From positions 173,370-237,369 of the forward strand of contig NZ_FNJJ01000002.1 of NCBI RefSeq assembly GCF_900104265.1: a stretch of 64,000 nt of DNA. Reading direction: 5' to 3'. This DNA is from Ectopseudomonas guguanensis. GTDB taxonomy: Bacteria > Pseudomonadota > Gammaproteobacteria > Pseudomonadales > Pseudomonadaceae. The notes beneath the pieces were generated by a model. That model did not search any database and was not told where the DNA came from. It was given only the letters and a program-made list of their open reading frames with translations. Made by a program: the position numbers and the translations under genes. Positions 10,853 through 20,799 of the stretch are shown piece by piece (position 1 is the first letter of the stretch; every line of letters begins with the position of its first letter).

Positions 10853-11419
10853 ATGCCGCGTAAAATCCTCAACACCCTGATCTTCGGTCTGATCGCAGTC
10901 GTGGTGGCTGCTCTCGGCTACTGGAACCTCGCCCCGGACAGCGTCCGCGTAACCCAGCAGGGCGGCGACGACAATGTCATCGATTTCTACGTCGTCGGCG
11001 CGCGCACCGTGCAGTACCAGGACGACGGCAAGCTGCATTACCGCATGACCGCGGACAAGCTCGAACACGTCAAGAGCACCGATATCACCCTGATCGACAT
11101 GCCCAGGCTGGACCTCTACCGCGGCACCGAACTGCCTTGGAAAGTGACCAGCCAGCGTGCCGAAGTCTCCCCTGGCGGCGTCGAGGTAGAACTGATCGAC
11201 GATGTGCGCATCGCCCGCACCGATGCCAAGAACCGTCCAACCATCATCACCAGTAGCCGCATGACCGTTATTCCGGACAAGGAATATGCGCAGACCGAGC
11301 AAGCCGTTAGAATCGTCGCGGCCAACGGGGTGACCACGGCACAAGGAATGAAAGCGTACTTGAATGACGGCAGGATGATCCTGCAGTCCAACGTAAGAGG
11401 CCAGCATGAGGTTCGTTAA
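10853..11419 (+). CDS. lptC: LPS export protein LptC
   Basis: A 188-residue bitopic protein: an N-terminal membrane helix (LIFGLIAVVVAALGYW) and a periplasmic beta-jellyroll of the LptC/OstA type (VVGARTVQYQDDGKLHYRMTA). It receives LPS from LptB2FG and passes it to LptA. It starts eight bases after kdsC and overlaps lptA by 14 bases. Confidence 0.92.
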   Translation: MPRKILNTLIFGLIAVVVAALGYWNLAPDSVRVTQQGGDDNVIDFYVVGARTVQYQDDGKLHYRMTADKLEHVKSTDITLIDMPRLDLYRGTELPWKVTSQRAEVSPGGVEVELIDDVRIARTDAKNRPTIITSSRMTVIPDKEYAQTEQAVRIVAANGVTTAQGMKAYLNDGRMILQSNVRGQHEVR

Positions 11420-11945
11420 TACCCTCCCCCTGATTCTCAGCCTCGGCGCCGCATTGGGAAGCGCGGCTGCCTGGGCACTGCCATCGGATCGCGACCAGCC
11501 GATCCGTATCCAGGCCGACAGTGCCGAGCTCGATGACAAGCAAGGCGTAGCCGTCTACCGTGGCGACGTGATCATCACCCAGGGCACCCTGAAGATCACC
11601 GGCGACACCGTGACCATCACGCAGACCGCCAGCGGCGACATCGACGTGTTCACCTCGGTGGGCAACCTGGCCTACTACGAGCAGAAGCCGGCCGTGGACA
11701 AGGAAGTGGTCAAGGCCTACGGCAGGACCATCCAGTACTTCGCCAGCAACGAGCGCATCGTACTGATCGACCAGGCCAAGGTGGTGCAGGAAGGCAATAC
11801 CTTCGAAGGCGAGAAGATCGTCTACGACACCCGCCGCCAGATCGTCAACGCCGGGCGCGCCACGGGCGGCAACGTCAGCACGCCGCGCCCGCGCATCGAC
11901 ATGGTTATCCAACCGAAGAACAAACCCGCGGATCAGCAGCAGTAA
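11406..11945 (+). CDS. lptA: LPS transport periplasmic protein LptA
   Basis: A 179-residue periplasmic bridge protein that polymerises to carry LPS across the periplasm. It has a signal peptide (about 24 residues, ending AAWALP) and an OstA-like jellyroll ([34 protein letters not shown]). The C-terminal [10 protein letters not shown] tail is low complexity. The stop and the lptB ATG share one base. Confidence 0.94.
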   Translation: MRFVNTLPLILSLGAALGSAAAWALPSDRDQPIRIQADSAELDDKQGVAVYRGDVIITQGTLKITGDTVTITQTASGDIDVFTSVGNLAYYEQKPAVDKEVVKAYGRTIQYFASNERIVLIDQAKVVQEGNTFEGEKIVYDTRRQIVNAGRATGGNVSTPRPRIDMVIQPKNKPADQQQ

Positions 11946-12670
11946 TGGCCATTCTCAAAGCCCAACACCTGGCGAAAAGCTACAAGAGCCGCCAGGTCGT
12001 GCGTGACGTCAGCCTGAGCATCGAAAGCGGCCAGATCGTCGGCCTGCTCGGCCCCAACGGTGCCGGCAAGACCACCTGCTTCTACATGATCGTCGGCCTG
12101 GTACGCGCCGATCAGGGTCGCGTGCTGATCGACGACCTCGACGTCAGCCATCAGCCCATGCATGGGCGTGCGCGCGCCGGTATCGGCTACCTGCCGCAGG
12201 AGGCCTCGATCTTCCGCAAGCTGTCGGTGGCCGACAACATCATGGCCATTCTCGAAACGCGCAAGGACCTGGACCGCGCCGGGCGCCAGGCGGAGCTGGA
12301 GAGCCTGCTGCAGGAATTCCACATCCACCACATTGCCGACAGCCTCGGCATGAGCCTGTCCGGCGGCGAACGCCGCCGCGTGGAAATTGCCCGCGCCCTG
12401 GCGACCAACCCCAAGTTCATCCTGCTCGACGAACCCTTCGCCGGTGTCGACCCGATTTCGGTGGGCGACATCAAGCAGATCATCCACCACCTCAAGACCA
12501 AGGGCATCGGCATCCTGATCACCGATCACAACGTGCGCGAAACCCTGGATATCTGCGAGACCGCCTACATCGTCAACGATGGCCAGCTGATCGCCGAGGG
12601 TGACGCCGAGGCCATCCTCGCCAACCAGACGGTGAAAGAGGTGTATCTGGGTCACGAATTCCGCCTGTAG
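11945..12670 (+). CDS. lptB: LPS export ABC transporter ATPase LptB
   Basis: A 241-residue ATPase driving LPS extraction by LptB2FG. Walker [10 protein letters not shown] is at residues 36-44, then [13 protein letters not shown] (Q-loop), the signature [14 protein letters not shown], Walker [14 protein letters not shown] and the switch histidine in ITDHNV. It ends the LPS block; rpoN follows after 135 bases with its own likely promoter. Confidence 0.97.
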   Translation: MAILKAQHLAKSYKSRQVVRDVSLSIESGQIVGLLGPNGAGKTTCFYMIVGLVRADQGRVLIDDLDVSHQPMHGRARAGIGYLPQEASIFRKLSVADNIMAILETRKDLDRAGRQAELESLLQEFHIHHIADSLGMSLSGGERRRVEIARALATNPKFILLDEPFAGVDPISVGDIKQIIHHLKTKGIGILITDHNVRETLDICETAYIVNDGQLIAEGDAEAILANQTVKEVYLGHEFRL

Positions 12671-12731
12671 GTCGCCGCGGTTTCGCTACAGAAATATTGC
12701 AACCCCTAGGCAAGAATGAGAAATTCAGGCA

Positions 12732-12763
12732 TATAATTTGCTTCCTGGCGGCGCTTCGGCGCC
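12732..12763 (+). promoter_or_regulatory. Candidate rpoN promoter -10 box and leader hairpin
   Basis: A perfect TATAAT (12732-12737) is followed by GGCGC-TTCG-GCGCC (12750-12763), a hairpin closed by the stable C(UUCG)G tetraloop that would sit close to the 5' end of the transcript. No clear -35 box was found. Confidence 0.45.
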
Positions 12764-12805
12764 CTGATGTGGAAGGCGTAACTCGCCAGTAAATTAAGGT
12801 CTGCA

Positions 12806-14299
12806 ATGAAACCATCGCTAGTCCTCAAGATGGGCCAGCAGCTGACGATGACCCCGCAGCTGCAACAGGCTATCCGCCTCCTCCAACTCTCCACCCTGGA
12901 CCTGCAACAGGAAATCCAGGAGGCGCTGGAATCCAACCCCATGCTCGAGCGCCAGGAAGATGGCGACGACTTCGACAACAGCGACCCGATGGCCGATGGC
13001 GCGGAAAGCGCCAGCCCTGCGCCGAGCAAGGAAGAGAGCTACCAGGAAACCACGCCGACGGTGGACAACCTGGAAGACGGTGAATGGGGCGAACGCATCC
13101 CCAACGAACTGCCGGTCGATACCGCCTGGGAAGACATCTACCAGACCAGCGCCAGCAGCCTGCCCAGCAACGATGACGACGAGTGGGACTTCACCACCCG
13201 CACCTCCAGCGGCGAGAGCCTGCAGAGCCACCTGCTCTGGCAACTGAACCTGGCGCCCATGTCGGACAAGGACCGGCTGATCGCCGCCACCCTGATCGAC
13301 TGCATCAACAACGACGGCTACCTCGAGGAAACCCTCGAGGAAGTGACCGAGTCCTTCGATCCCGAACTGGACATCGAGCTGGACGAAGTGGAAGTGGTAC
13401 TGCACCGCATCCAGCAGTTCGAACCAGCCGGAATCGGTGCCCGCGACCTGCGCGAATGCCTGCTGCTGCAACTGCGCCAGTTGCCGGCCAGCACGCCCTG
13501 GCTCGCTGAAACCCAGCGCGTGGTCAGCGACTACCTGGAGCTGCTCGGCAGCCGCGACTACGCCCAGCTGATGCGCCGCACCAAGCTCAAGGAAGACGAA
13601 CTGCGCCAGGTCATCGACTTGATCCAGCGCCTGAATCCGCGCCCGGGCTCGCAGATCGAATCCAGCGAGCCGGAATACGTGGTACCGGACGTGATCGTGC
13701 GCAAGCACAACGACCGCTGGCTGGTGGAACTGAACCAGGAAGCCATGCCGCGCCTGCGGGTCAACCCGCAGTACGCCGGCTTCGTCAAACGTGCCGACTC
13801 CAGTGCCGACAACACCTTCATGCGCAACCAGCTGCAGGAGGCACGCTGGTTCATCAAGAGCCTGCAAAGCCGCAACGAGACGCTGATGAAGGTGGCCACG
13901 CAGATCGTCGAGCACCAGCGCGGCTTCCTCGATTACGGCGACGAGGCGATGAAACCCCTGGTGTTGCACGACATCGCCGAAGCGGTAGGCATGCACGAGT
14001 CGACCATTTCGCGGGTCACCACGCAGAAATTCATGCACACGCCACGCGGCATTTACGAGCTGAAGTACTTCTTCTCCAGCCACGTCAGCACCTCCGAGGG
14101 TGGCGAATGCTCGTCCACCGCGATCCGCGCAATCATCAAGAAACTGGTTGCCGCAGAAAACGCGAAAAAGCCGTTGAGTGACAGCAAGATCGCTGGTTTA
14201 CTGGAGGCACAAGGCATCCAAGTCGCCCGTCGGACGGTCGCCAAGTATCGCGAGTCCCTCGGTATAGCGCCCTCCAGTGAGCGCAAGCGACTGATGTAG
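12806..14299 (+). CDS. rpoN: RNA polymerase sigma-54 factor
   Basis: A 497-residue sigma factor for nitrogen, flagellar and many carbon-use promoters. Region I is glutamine- and leucine-rich ([20 protein letters not shown]), region II is acidic, and the C-terminal third holds the -12 HTH and the RpoN box [10 protein letters not shown] close to the end. Length is normal. It is followed by hpf, ptsN, rapZ and ptsO, the conserved nitrogen-PTS cluster. Confidence 0.98.
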   Translation: MKPSLVLKMGQQLTMTPQLQQAIRLLQLSTLDLQQEIQEALESNPMLERQEDGDDFDNSDPMADGAESASPAPSKEESYQETTPTVDNLEDGEWGERIPNELPVDTAWEDIYQTSASSLPSNDDDEWDFTTRTSSGESLQSHLLWQLNLAPMSDKDRLIAATLIDCINNDGYLEETLEEVTESFDPELDIELDEVEVVLHRIQQFEPAGIGARDLRECLLLQLRQLPASTPWLAETQRVVSDYLELLGSRDYAQLMRRTKLKEDELRQVIDLIQRLNPRPGSQIESSEPEYVVPDVIVRKHNDRWLVELNQEAMPRLRVNPQYAGFVKRADSSADNTFMRNQLQEARWFIKSLQSRNETLMKVATQIVEHQRGFLDYGDEAMKPLVLHDIAEAVGMHESTISRVTTQKFMHTPRGIYELKYFFSSHVSTSEGGECSSTAIRAIIKKLVAAENAKKPLSDSKIAGLLEAQGIQVARRTVAKYRESLGIAPSSERKRLM

Positions 14300-14309
14300 G
14301 CCAGATCGA

Positions 14310-14365
14310 CTGAAGACCTCAGGTCTTCAGGCCAACGTGTTCCGGCGGCGGGTCGAACCAGACCC
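14310..14365. other. Two hairpins between rpoN and hpf
   Basis: The 10-base arms CTGAAGACCT and AGGTCTTCAG form a perfect inverted repeat at 14310-14330 with a one-base centre. A second 6-bp hairpin, CGGGTC/GACCCG, follows at 14349-14366. There is no T-run, so they look like RNA structure or processing sites rather than a terminator. Confidence 0.6.
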
Positions 14366-14398
14366 GTCTCTTACACAAGGCAACAAGGAGAAAGCGGT

Positions 14399-14707
14399 AT
14401 GCAAGTCAACATCAGTGGACATCAGCTGGATGTGACCGACGCCCTGCGTGACTATATCGGCGAGAAACTGGGCCGACTGGAACGCCACTTCGACAAGATC
14501 ACCAACGTTCAGGTGATCATGGAGGTCGAAAAACTCAAGCAGAAGATCGAAGCCACCCTGCATGTCGCCGGCGGCGAAGTCGTCGCCAATGCCGAACATC
14601 AGGACATGTACGCTGCCATCGACCTGTTGGCCGATAAACTCGACCGTCAACTCATCAAGCACAAGGAAAAGCAGCTCGAGCGCCTGCAAGGCGCCACGGC
14701 CCGCTGA
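14399..14707 (+). CDS. hpf: Ribosome hibernation promoting factor, short form
   Basis: A 102-residue HPF/YfiA-type protein that binds the 30S decoding centre in stationary phase and helps form inactive ribosomes. It starts MQVNISGHQLDVTDALRDYI, ends in lysine-rich KHKEKQLERLQ, and lacks the C-terminal dimerisation domain of long HPF. AAGGAG lies ten bases upstream. Its position between rpoN and ptsN is the standard one. Confidence 0.95.
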   Translation: MQVNISGHQLDVTDALRDYIGEKLGRLERHFDKITNVQVIMEVEKLKQKIEATLHVAGGEVVANAEHQDMYAAIDLLADKLDRQLIKHKEKQLERLQGATAR

Positions 14708-14719
14708 CATTCCCCATCC

Positions 14720-15184
14720 ATGATCCGACTTGAAAACATCCTGACCCCCGGCCGTTCCCTGGTGAACGTGCCGGGCGGCAGCAAGAAACGCGTGCTCGAA
14801 CAGATCGCCAACCTGGTGGCACGCGACCTGCCCGACCTGGACGCCCAGGATATCTTCGAAAGCCTCATCGCCCGCGAGAAGCTCGGTTCCACCGGCTTCG
14901 GCAACGGCATCGCCATTCCCCACTGCCGCCTGGCCGGCTGCAGTGCACCAATCAGCGCCGTATTGCACCTGGACACCGCGGTCGACTTCGACGCCATCGA
15001 CGGTGCGCCGGTCGACCTGCTGTTCGTTCTGCTGGTGCCGGAAGCGGCAACCGACGCGCACCTCGAACTGCTGCGCCAGATCGCCAGCATGCTCGACCGC
15101 CAGGATGTACGTGAACGTCTACGCCAGGCCAACAGTGGCGAAGATCTCTATCAGGTCGTGGTGGACATTCAGAACGGTCAATGA
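14720..15184 (+). CDS. ptsN: Nitrogen PTS EIIA protein
   Basis: A 154-residue EIIA-Ntr, the last phosphate acceptor of the PtsP-PtsO-PtsN chain that tunes nitrogen, carbon and potassium responses rather than moving sugar. The phosphorylated histidine is H68 in [11 protein letters not shown]. The stop is one base from the rapZ start. Confidence 0.96.
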   Translation: MIRLENILTPGRSLVNVPGGSKKRVLEQIANLVARDLPDLDAQDIFESLIAREKLGSTGFGNGIAIPHCRLAGCSAPISAVLHLDTAVDFDAIDGAPVDLLFVLLVPEAATDAHLELLRQIASMLDRQDVRERLRQANSGEDLYQVVVDIQNGQ

Positions 15185-15185
15185 C

Positions 15186-16043
15186 ATGCGCCTGATCATC
15201 GTCAGCGGTCGCTCGGGCTCGGGCAAGAGCACCGCCCTCGATGTACTTGAGGACAACGGCTTTTATTGCATCGACAACCTGCCGGCCGGCTTGCTGCCGG
15301 ATCTGGCCGAGCGCTTCCTGCCGCACAGCGACATGCTGCTGCCGCAGGTGGCCGTATCCATCGATGCACGCAACCTGCTGAGCCAGCTCAAGCGCTTCCC
15401 CGAGCTGCTCGAGGAAGTGCGCAAGCGCAACATCCGCTGTGACGTGCTCTACCTCGACGCCGAAGACGAAACCCTGCTCAAGCGCTTTTCGGAAACCCGC
15501 AGACGCCATCCGCTGACCAACGAAAATCGATCGCTGGCCGAAGCCATTGCCTACGAAAGCCAGCTGCTGGCACCGATCACCGATCGCGCCGACCTGAGAA
15601 TCGACACCACCCGCCTGAACCTCTACCAGCTGCGCGATACGCTCAAGCTGCGCCTGCTCGGTCAGACGCAGGCCGGCACCGCCTTTCTCGTCGAATCCTT
15701 CGGTTTCAAGCGCGGCATGCCGGTGGATGCCGATCTGGTATTCGATGCGCGCTGCCTGCCCAACCCCTACTGGAAGCCTGAACTGCGCGACCATTCCGGG
15801 CTTGAGCAACCGGTGATCGACTACCTGGCGGCGCAACCGGAAGTCGAGGAGATGTATCAGGATATCCTCGCCTATCTGGAAAAATGGCTGCCGCGCTTTG
15901 CCGCCAGCAACCGTGCCTACGTCACCATCGCCATCGGTTGCACCGGTGGTCACCACCGCTCGGTGTATCTGGCCAATCGCCTGAGCCAGGCACTCAAAGA
16001 CTCGCTGAAGAACGTCCAGGTGCGTCACCGCGACCTCAGCTAA
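15186..16043 (+). CDS. rapZ: RNase adapter protein RapZ
   Basis: A 285-residue YvcJ/RapZ-family protein. The start at 15186 ([20 protein letters not shown]) places Walker A at residues 8-16. The C-terminal domain carries [16 protein letters not shown], part of the glucosamine-6-phosphate sensing and RNA-binding region. In E. coli it guides RNase E to the sRNA GlmZ; its RNA targets in Pseudomonas are less clear and none is seen here. Confidence 0.95.
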   Translation: MRLIIVSGRSGSGKSTALDVLEDNGFYCIDNLPAGLLPDLAERFLPHSDMLLPQVAVSIDARNLLSQLKRFPELLEEVRKRNIRCDVLYLDAEDETLLKRFSETRRRHPLTNENRSLAEAIAYESQLLAPITDRADLRIDTTRLNLYQLRDTLKLRLLGQTQAGTAFLVESFGFKRGMPVDADLVFDARCLPNPYWKPELRDHSGLEQPVIDYLAAQPEVEEMYQDILAYLEKWLPRFAASNRAYVTIAIGCTGGHHRSVYLANRLSQALKDSLKNVQVRHRDLS

Positions 16044-16057
16044 GGAGCCATGCCGCG

Positions 16058-16330
16058 ATGCCAGCACGTGAAATCACCATCATCAACAAACTCGGCCTGC
16101 ATGCCCGCGCCGCGGCGAAGTTCGTCGGTGTGGCGAGCAACTACCCCTGCCAGGTGCGCATCGGCCGCAGCGCCGAAAGCCTGGTGGACGGCAAGAGCAT
16201 CATGGCGGTCATGATGCTGGCCGCCGGCAAGGGCACCAACGTTCATCTGCTGACCGAAGGCGAGCAGGACGAGGAAGCCATGGCCGCGCTGGTCGGCCTG
16301 ATCGAAAACTACTTCGACGAAGGCGAATGA
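16058..16330 (+). CDS. ptsO: Nitrogen PTS phosphocarrier NPr
   Basis: A 90-residue HPr-family protein that passes phosphate from PtsP to PtsN. The phosphorylation site is H15 in NKLGLHARAAAKF, and the serine loop LVDGKSIMAVMML follows. The ATG at 16058 is 14 bases after rapZ. It is the last gene of the rpoN cluster, followed by a terminator. Confidence 0.95.
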   Translation: MPAREITIINKLGLHARAAAKFVGVASNYPCQVRIGRSAESLVDGKSIMAVMMLAAGKGTNVHLLTEGEQDEEAMAALVGLIENYFDEGE

Positions 16331-16340
16331 ACCGCTCGAC

Positions 16341-16376
16341 AAACCACAAGGCCGCCCGCGGGTGGCCTTGTGGTTT
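16341..16376. terminator. Bidirectional terminator between ptsO and pmbA
   Basis: AAACCACAAGGCC and GGCCTTGTGGTTT form a 13-bp stem with a 10-base loop between convergent genes. The A and T ends are short, but the stem is strong. Confidence 0.8.
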
Positions 16377-16385
16377 CTGCTGCCT

Positions 16386-17732
16386 TCAGCTGCCGGCGAC
16401 GGTCATTTTCTCGATCAGCACCGAGCCGGTGCAGATATTGCCGCGCCGCTCAAGGTCGCGACCGACCGCAACGATCTGACGGAACATGTCGCGCAGATTG
16501 CCGGCGATGGTTACCTCCTGCACCGGGAACTGGATCTCGCCGTTCTCCACCCAGAAGCCCGCCGCACCACGGGAATAGTCGCCGGTGACCAGGTTCAGGC
16601 CCTGGCCCATCAGTTCGGTGACCAGCAGCCCGCGGCCCATGCGACGGATCAACGCCTGCTGATCCTCATCGCCATGGGTGACGAACAGGTTGTGCACGCC
16701 CCCGGAGTTGGCGGTACTCGGTAGCCTCAGCTTGCGCCCGGAATAGGTGCCGAGCACATAGGACACCAGCTCGCCCTTTTCCACGAACGGCTTGGCGTAG
16801 GTGGCCAGGCCATCGCCATCGAAGGCCGCACTGCCCAAGGCTCGCGGCAGATGCGGACGCTCGTCGAGGCTCAGCCACTCGGGAAACAGACGCTGCCCGA
16901 GCGCGCCTTCGAGAAAGGAGGAGTGGCGATACAGATTGCCGCCCGAAATGGCCGCCAGCAGGTGGCTGAACAGCCCGCCGGCGAGCTCGGCGGCGAACAG
17001 CACCGGCACCTCGCAGGTCGGCACCGGCCGCGCGCCAAGGCGGCTCACGGCGCGTTCGGCAGCGCGCCGGCCGATACCCGCGGCATCAGCCAACAGCTCG
17101 CCCTGGCGATTGACGTCATACCAGTAGTCGCGCTGCATCTGCCCCTCGCCTTCGGCGATCATCACGCAGCTCAGGCTGTGACGGGTGCTGGCATAACCAC
17201 CCACGAAACCATGGCTGTTGCCATAAACGCGGCAACCCTGATGGGTGTTGAGACTGGTGCCGTCGGCATTCTTGATCCGCGCATCGGCGGCGAATGCTGC
17301 CGCCTCGCAGGCCAGCGCCTGCTCGACTGCCTGCTCCGGCGTGATCGCCCAGGGATGATAGAGATCCAGCTCGGGCAGCTCGCGCGCCATCAGCGCCGCA
17401 TCGGCCAGGCCGGCACACGCGTCTTCGGATGCGTGCTTGGCAATCGCCAGGGCCGCCGCCACCGTCTCGCGAATGGCCCCGAGGCCGGTAGCCGAAGTGC
17501 TGGCAGAGCCCTTGCGCTGGCCCATATACAAGGTGATGCCGAAACCCTGATCGCGGTTGAACTCGACCGTCTCCACCTCGCCCTGGCGCACCGTGGTGGA
17601 CAACCCCTGGCCGGCCGACACGGCCACCTCGCAGGCACTGGCGCCCTGGCGCCTGGCCTCGGCGAGGATCGCCTCGACCTGCTCCTGCAGCTCTGGCAAG
17701 GCCTGCGGCCCGATGCGTTCTACGTCACTCAT
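16386..17732 (-). CDS. pmbA: Metalloprotease subunit PmbA (TldE)
   Basis: A 448-residue TldE/PmbA protein. The start at 17732 ([12 protein letters not shown]) has GGAGAGG just upstream. It forms a heterodimeric peptidase with TldD, taking part in microcin maturation and CcdA degradation in E. coli. The subunit itself lacks the zinc-binding histidine pair. The C-terminal [22 protein letters not shown] stretch is typical. Its partner tldD is on the same strand 725 bases further on, with darP between them on the other strand. Confidence 0.94.
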   Translation of the reverse strand: MSDVERIGPQALPELQEQVEAILAEARRQGASACEVAVSAGQGLSTTVRQGEVETVEFNRDQGFGITLYMGQRKGSASTSATGLGAIRETVAAALAIAKHASEDACAGLADAALMARELPELDLYHPWAITPEQAVEQALACEAAAFAADARIKNADGTSLNTHQGCRVYGNSHGFVGGYASTRHSLSCVMIAEGEGQMQRDYWYDVNRQGELLADAAGIGRRAAERAVSRLGARPVPTCEVPVLFAAELAGGLFSHLLAAISGGNLYRHSSFLEGALGQRLFPEWLSLDERPHLPRALGSAAFDGDGLATYAKPFVEKGELVSYVLGTYSGRKLRLPSTANSGGVHNLFVTHGDEDQQALIRRMGRGLLVTELMGQGLNLVTGDYSRGAAGFWVENGEIQFPVQEVTIAGNLRDMFRQIVAVGRDLERRGNICTGSVLIEKMTVAGS

Positions 17733-17814
17733 AACCTCTCCTAAAAAAGCAGCTTCAAGCGACAAACCTCAACTACAAGTAAAGCCGAAGCCGCTCTTGG
17801 CTTACGGCCTGCAG

Positions 17815-17834
17815 CTTGAAGCCTGCCGCTGCTG
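17815..17834 (+). repeat. Direct repeat upstream of darP (copy 1)
   Basis: The 20-base unit CTTGAAGCCTGCCGCTGCTG recurs with two changes at 18438-18456 downstream of darP, in the same orientation. Both lie in short GC-skewed spacer sequence rich in AAGC/GCTT words. Confidence 0.6.
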
Positions 17835-17868
17835 TTATCATGCTGGCGTTTCCCTCTGGACCCACCCC

Positions 17869-18387
17869 ATGTCTGATTCCTACGACGACTTCTCCCTGGA
17901 GAAGAGCAAATCCCAGGTCAAACGCGAACTGCATGCCCTGCAAGAGCTTGGCGAGCGGCTGACCTCACTCAAAGCGGATCTGCTGGCCAAGATGCCGCTG
18001 ACCGATGCCTTGCGCCGTGCCCTCGCCGAAGCGCCGAAACATACCGCCAACGCCGCGCGCAAACGCCATATCCAGTTCATCGGCAAGCTGATGCGTGAAC
18101 AGGATGTCGAGGCGATCGTCGCCATGCTCGATCAGGTGGACAGCTCCACCCGCGAATACAACGAGCGCTTCCATGCTCTGGAGCGCTGGCGCGACCGCCT
18201 GATCGGCGAAGGCGACAGCGCGCTGGAGAGCTTCGTCGAACTCTACCCCGATGCCGATGTCCAGCATCTGCGCGGGCTGGTTCGTCATGCCCAGCACGAA
18301 GCCGCGCGCAACAAGCCGCCGGCCGCCGCGCGCAAGGTGTTCAAGTACATCCGCGAGCTCGACGAAATCCAGCGCGGCTTGCGCTAG
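17869..18387 (+). CDS. darP: Ribosome-associated protein DarP (YjgA)
   Basis: A 172-residue YjgA-family protein that associates with late 50S assembly intermediates. It starts [20 protein letters not shown], with [14 protein letters not shown] and [14 protein letters not shown] in the middle and a basic, helical C terminus ([17 protein letters not shown]). It lies between pmbA and tldD on the opposite strand, a common arrangement in pseudomonads. Confidence 0.92.
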   Translation: MSDSYDDFSLEKSKSQVKRELHALQELGERLTSLKADLLAKMPLTDALRRALAEAPKHTANAARKRHIQFIGKLMREQDVEAIVAMLDQVDSSTREYNERFHALERWRDRLIGEGDSALESFVELYPDADVQHLRGLVRHAQHEAARNKPPAAARKVFKYIRELDEIQRGLR

Positions 18388-18437
18388 AGGCGGCTGCAGG
18401 CCGCAAGCCACAGGCCGCCGGTAAAAGCGGCTTGTCG

Positions 18438-18456
18438 CTTGCAGCGTGCCGCTGCT
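18438..18456 (+). repeat. Direct repeat downstream of darP (copy 2)
   Basis: CTTGCAGCGTGCCGCTGCT matches the copy at 17815-17834 and abuts the tldD stop codon. The preceding bases (18388-18437) are built of similar GCAGGC/AAGC words. Confidence 0.6.
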
Positions 18457-19899
18457 TCACGCGCCGGTGCCGCCGACGGTGATCGCGTCGATCTTCAGCG
18501 TCGGCTGGCCGACGCCAACCGGCACCGACTGACCGTCCTTGCCACAGGTGCCGACGCCGCTGTCCAGGGCCAGATCATTGCCGACCATGGACACCCGGCT
18601 CATGGCCTCCGGGCCGTTACCGATCAGGGTGGCGCCCTTGACCGGCGCCGTGATCCTGCCGTCCTCGATCAGGTAGGCCTCGCTGGTGGAGAAGACGAAC
18701 TTGCCACTGGTGATGTCCACCTGGCCGCCACCGAGATTGGCGCAGTAGATGCCCTTCTTCACCGAACGGATGATTTCCTCGGGATCGCTCTCGCCCGCGA
18801 GCATATAGGTGTTGGTCATGCGCGGCATCGGCAGGTGCGCGTAGGACTCACGGCGACCGTTGCCGGTGGCGGCCACACCCATCAGGCGCGCGTTGAGCTT
18901 GTCCTGCATGTAGCCCTTGAGCACGCCGTTCTCGATCAGCGTGGTGCACTGGGTCGGCGTGCCTTCGTCGTCGACGCTGAGCGAGCCGCGACGCCCGGCC
19001 AGGGTGCCGTCATCGACGATGGTGCACAGGCTCGATGCAACCTTCTCGCCCACCTTGCCACTGTAGGCCGAGCTGCCCTTGCGGTTGAAATCCCCTTCCA
19101 GGCCGTGACCGACCGCCTCGTGCAGCAGCACGCCGGACCAGCCAGCGCCCATCACCACCGGCATGCTGCCGGCAGGCGCGGCGATGGCCTCGAGGTTGAC
19201 CAGTGCCTGGCGCAGCGCCTCGCGGGCGTGGCCCATGGCGCGGTCCTCATCGAGAAAGTAGCGGTAGTCGGTACGTCCGCCGCCACCATGACCACCGCGC
19301 TCGCGGCGGCCGTTCTGCTCGACGATGACGCTGACGTTGAAACGTACCAGCGGGCGGATATCGGCGCTGAGGCTGCCGTCATGGGCGGCGACCAGGATGC
19401 GGTCCCAGACCCCGGCCAGGCTGACCGTGACCTGCTTGATGCGCGGATCGAGCGCACGCGTGGCGCGGTCGATACGCTGCAGCAGCTCGACCTTCTCGGC
19501 GCGGCTGATCACGTCCAGCGGGTTGTCTTCGGCATACAGCTGAGTCACCTGCGGGCTGACGAAAGCCTGCACGCGGCCCTGCTGGCCGGCACGCGAGATG
19601 GAACGCGCCGCCTGTGCAGCCTGGGTCAGCGCGTCGAGGCTGATCGCGTTGCTGTAGGCGAAGCCGGTCTTTTCACCGGACTGGGCGCGCACGCCGACGC
19701 CCTGATCGAGGTTGAAACTGCCCTCCTTGACGATGCCATCCTCCAGCACCCAGGTTTCCGACACCTGGCTCTGGAAATAGAGGTCGGCGGCATCGATACC
19801 GGGTCCCGCGACCTGGCCAAGCACGGCACCGAGGCTGTCGAATGTCAGATTGCCGGGGGCAAGCAGATGCTCGCTGACGGATTGCAACATCGTATTCAT
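18457..19899 (-). CDS. tldD: Metalloprotease subunit TldD
   Basis: A 480-residue TldD. The start at 19899 ([13 protein letters not shown]) has GTGGAG upstream. The zinc-peptidase motif [11 protein letters not shown] is intact, with the downstream metal-ligand region [12 protein letters not shown]. With PmbA it forms the TldD/E protease. It follows the nitrilase-family gene by two bases, so the two are coupled. Confidence 0.95.
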   Translation of the reverse strand: MNTMLQSVSEHLLAPGNLTFDSLGAVLGQVAGPGIDAADLYFQSQVSETWVLEDGIVKEGSFNLDQGVGVRAQSGEKTGFAYSNAISLDALTQAAQAARSISRAGQQGRVQAFVSPQVTQLYAEDNPLDVISRAEKVELLQRIDRATRALDPRIKQVTVSLAGVWDRILVAAHDGSLSADIRPLVRFNVSVIVEQNGRRERGGHGGGGRTDYRYFLDEDRAMGHAREALRQALVNLEAIAAPAGSMPVVMGAGWSGVLLHEAVGHGLEGDFNRKGSSAYSGKVGEKVASSLCTIVDDGTLAGRRGSLSVDDEGTPTQCTTLIENGVLKGYMQDKLNARLMGVAATGNGRRESYAHLPMPRMTNTYMLAGESDPEEIIRSVKKGIYCANLGGGQVDITSGKFVFSTSEAYLIEDGRITAPVKGATLIGNGPEAMSRVSMVGNDLALDSGVGTCGKDGQSVPVGVGQPTLKIDAITVGGTGA

Positions 19900-19901
19900 G
19901 G

Positions 19902-20762
19902 TCACTCCACAACGATCGGACGCGGCACGTCCGACAAGATAAAACGGCGGTGCTGCTGCACCGGCATGCGTTGGCGGATGGCCGCCTGCTCGGCGGCATC
20001 GCGCGACGCCAGCAATGCGGCCTCCCCTTGATCCTGCTCGGCCAGCACGCTGCCCCAGGGGTCGATGATGGCCGAATGGCCGAAAGTCATGCGCTGCCCG
20101 GGGTGCTCGCCGCCCTGCCCGGCTGCCAGCACGTAGCACTGGGTTTCGATGGCACGCGCCCGCGTCAGCACCTGCCAGTGCGCCGCACCGGTCACCGCGG
20201 TGAACGCTGCCGGCACGCTGATCAGCTCGGCGCCGGCTTGACGCAGCGCACCGAACAGTTCGGGAAAGCGCAGGTCGTAGCACACCGTCAGGCCCAGACG
20301 CCCCACCGGCGTATCGGCCACCACCACACGCTGGCCATGGACGAAATCGTCGGACTCGCGGTAACGGCCACGGTTGTCGGCCACGTCGACGTCGAACAGG
20401 TGCAGCTTGTCATAGCGAGCAGCGCGCTCGCCCTGATCGTCGATCAGCAGCGAGCAGGCATGCGGCTTGACCTCGGCATCGTCGTCCGGCGGCAGCGGCA
20501 GGGTGCCGGCCACTATCCATAAACTGAGGTCGCGCGCAGCGCGTTTCAACCAGGGCAGGATGGGCCCTTCGCCCACGGCCTCGGCGCGGCCGATGGCCGC
20601 CAGGTCGCGGCGCCCCATGGCGGCGAAGTTTTCCGGCAGCACGGCCAGGCGTGCACCGCCCTGCGCGGCACGCTCCAGCATGCGGCGCGCCAGGCGCAGG
20701 TTGGTTTGCACGTCGTCCTGACTGACCATCTGGATGACAGCGAGATTCATGGCGGCACTCAT
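19902..20762 (-). CDS. Carbon-nitrogen hydrolase family protein (Nit-type amidase)
   Basis: A 286-residue nitrilase-superfamily enzyme. The catalytic triad is E44 (VLPENFA), K119 ([11 protein letters not shown]) and C161 (VCYDLRFPE). The [10 protein letters not shown] stretch is characteristic of the Nit1/deaminated-glutathione amidase branch, so repair of deaminated glutathione is likely. A start at 20750 (MNLAVIQM) is equally possible, as neither has a strong ribosome site. It lies between yhdP and tldD, a conserved order. Confidence 0.88.
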   Translation of the reverse strand: MSAAMNLAVIQMVSQDDVQTNLRLARRMLERAAQGGARLAVLPENFAAMGRRDLAAIGRAEAVGEGPILPWLKRAARDLSLWIVAGTLPLPPDDDAEVKPHACSLLIDDQGERAARYDKLHLFDVDVADNRGRYRESDDFVHGQRVVVADTPVGRLGLTVCYDLRFPELFGALRQAGAELISVPAAFTAVTGAAHWQVLTRARAIETQCYVLAAGQGGEHPGQRMTFGHSAIIDPWGSVLAEQDQGEAALLASRDAAEQAAIRQRMPVQQHRRFILSDVPRPIVVE

Positions 20763-20799
20763 GGTTCGTCGAGATGACAGCCTACGCCAAGACGCGCCG

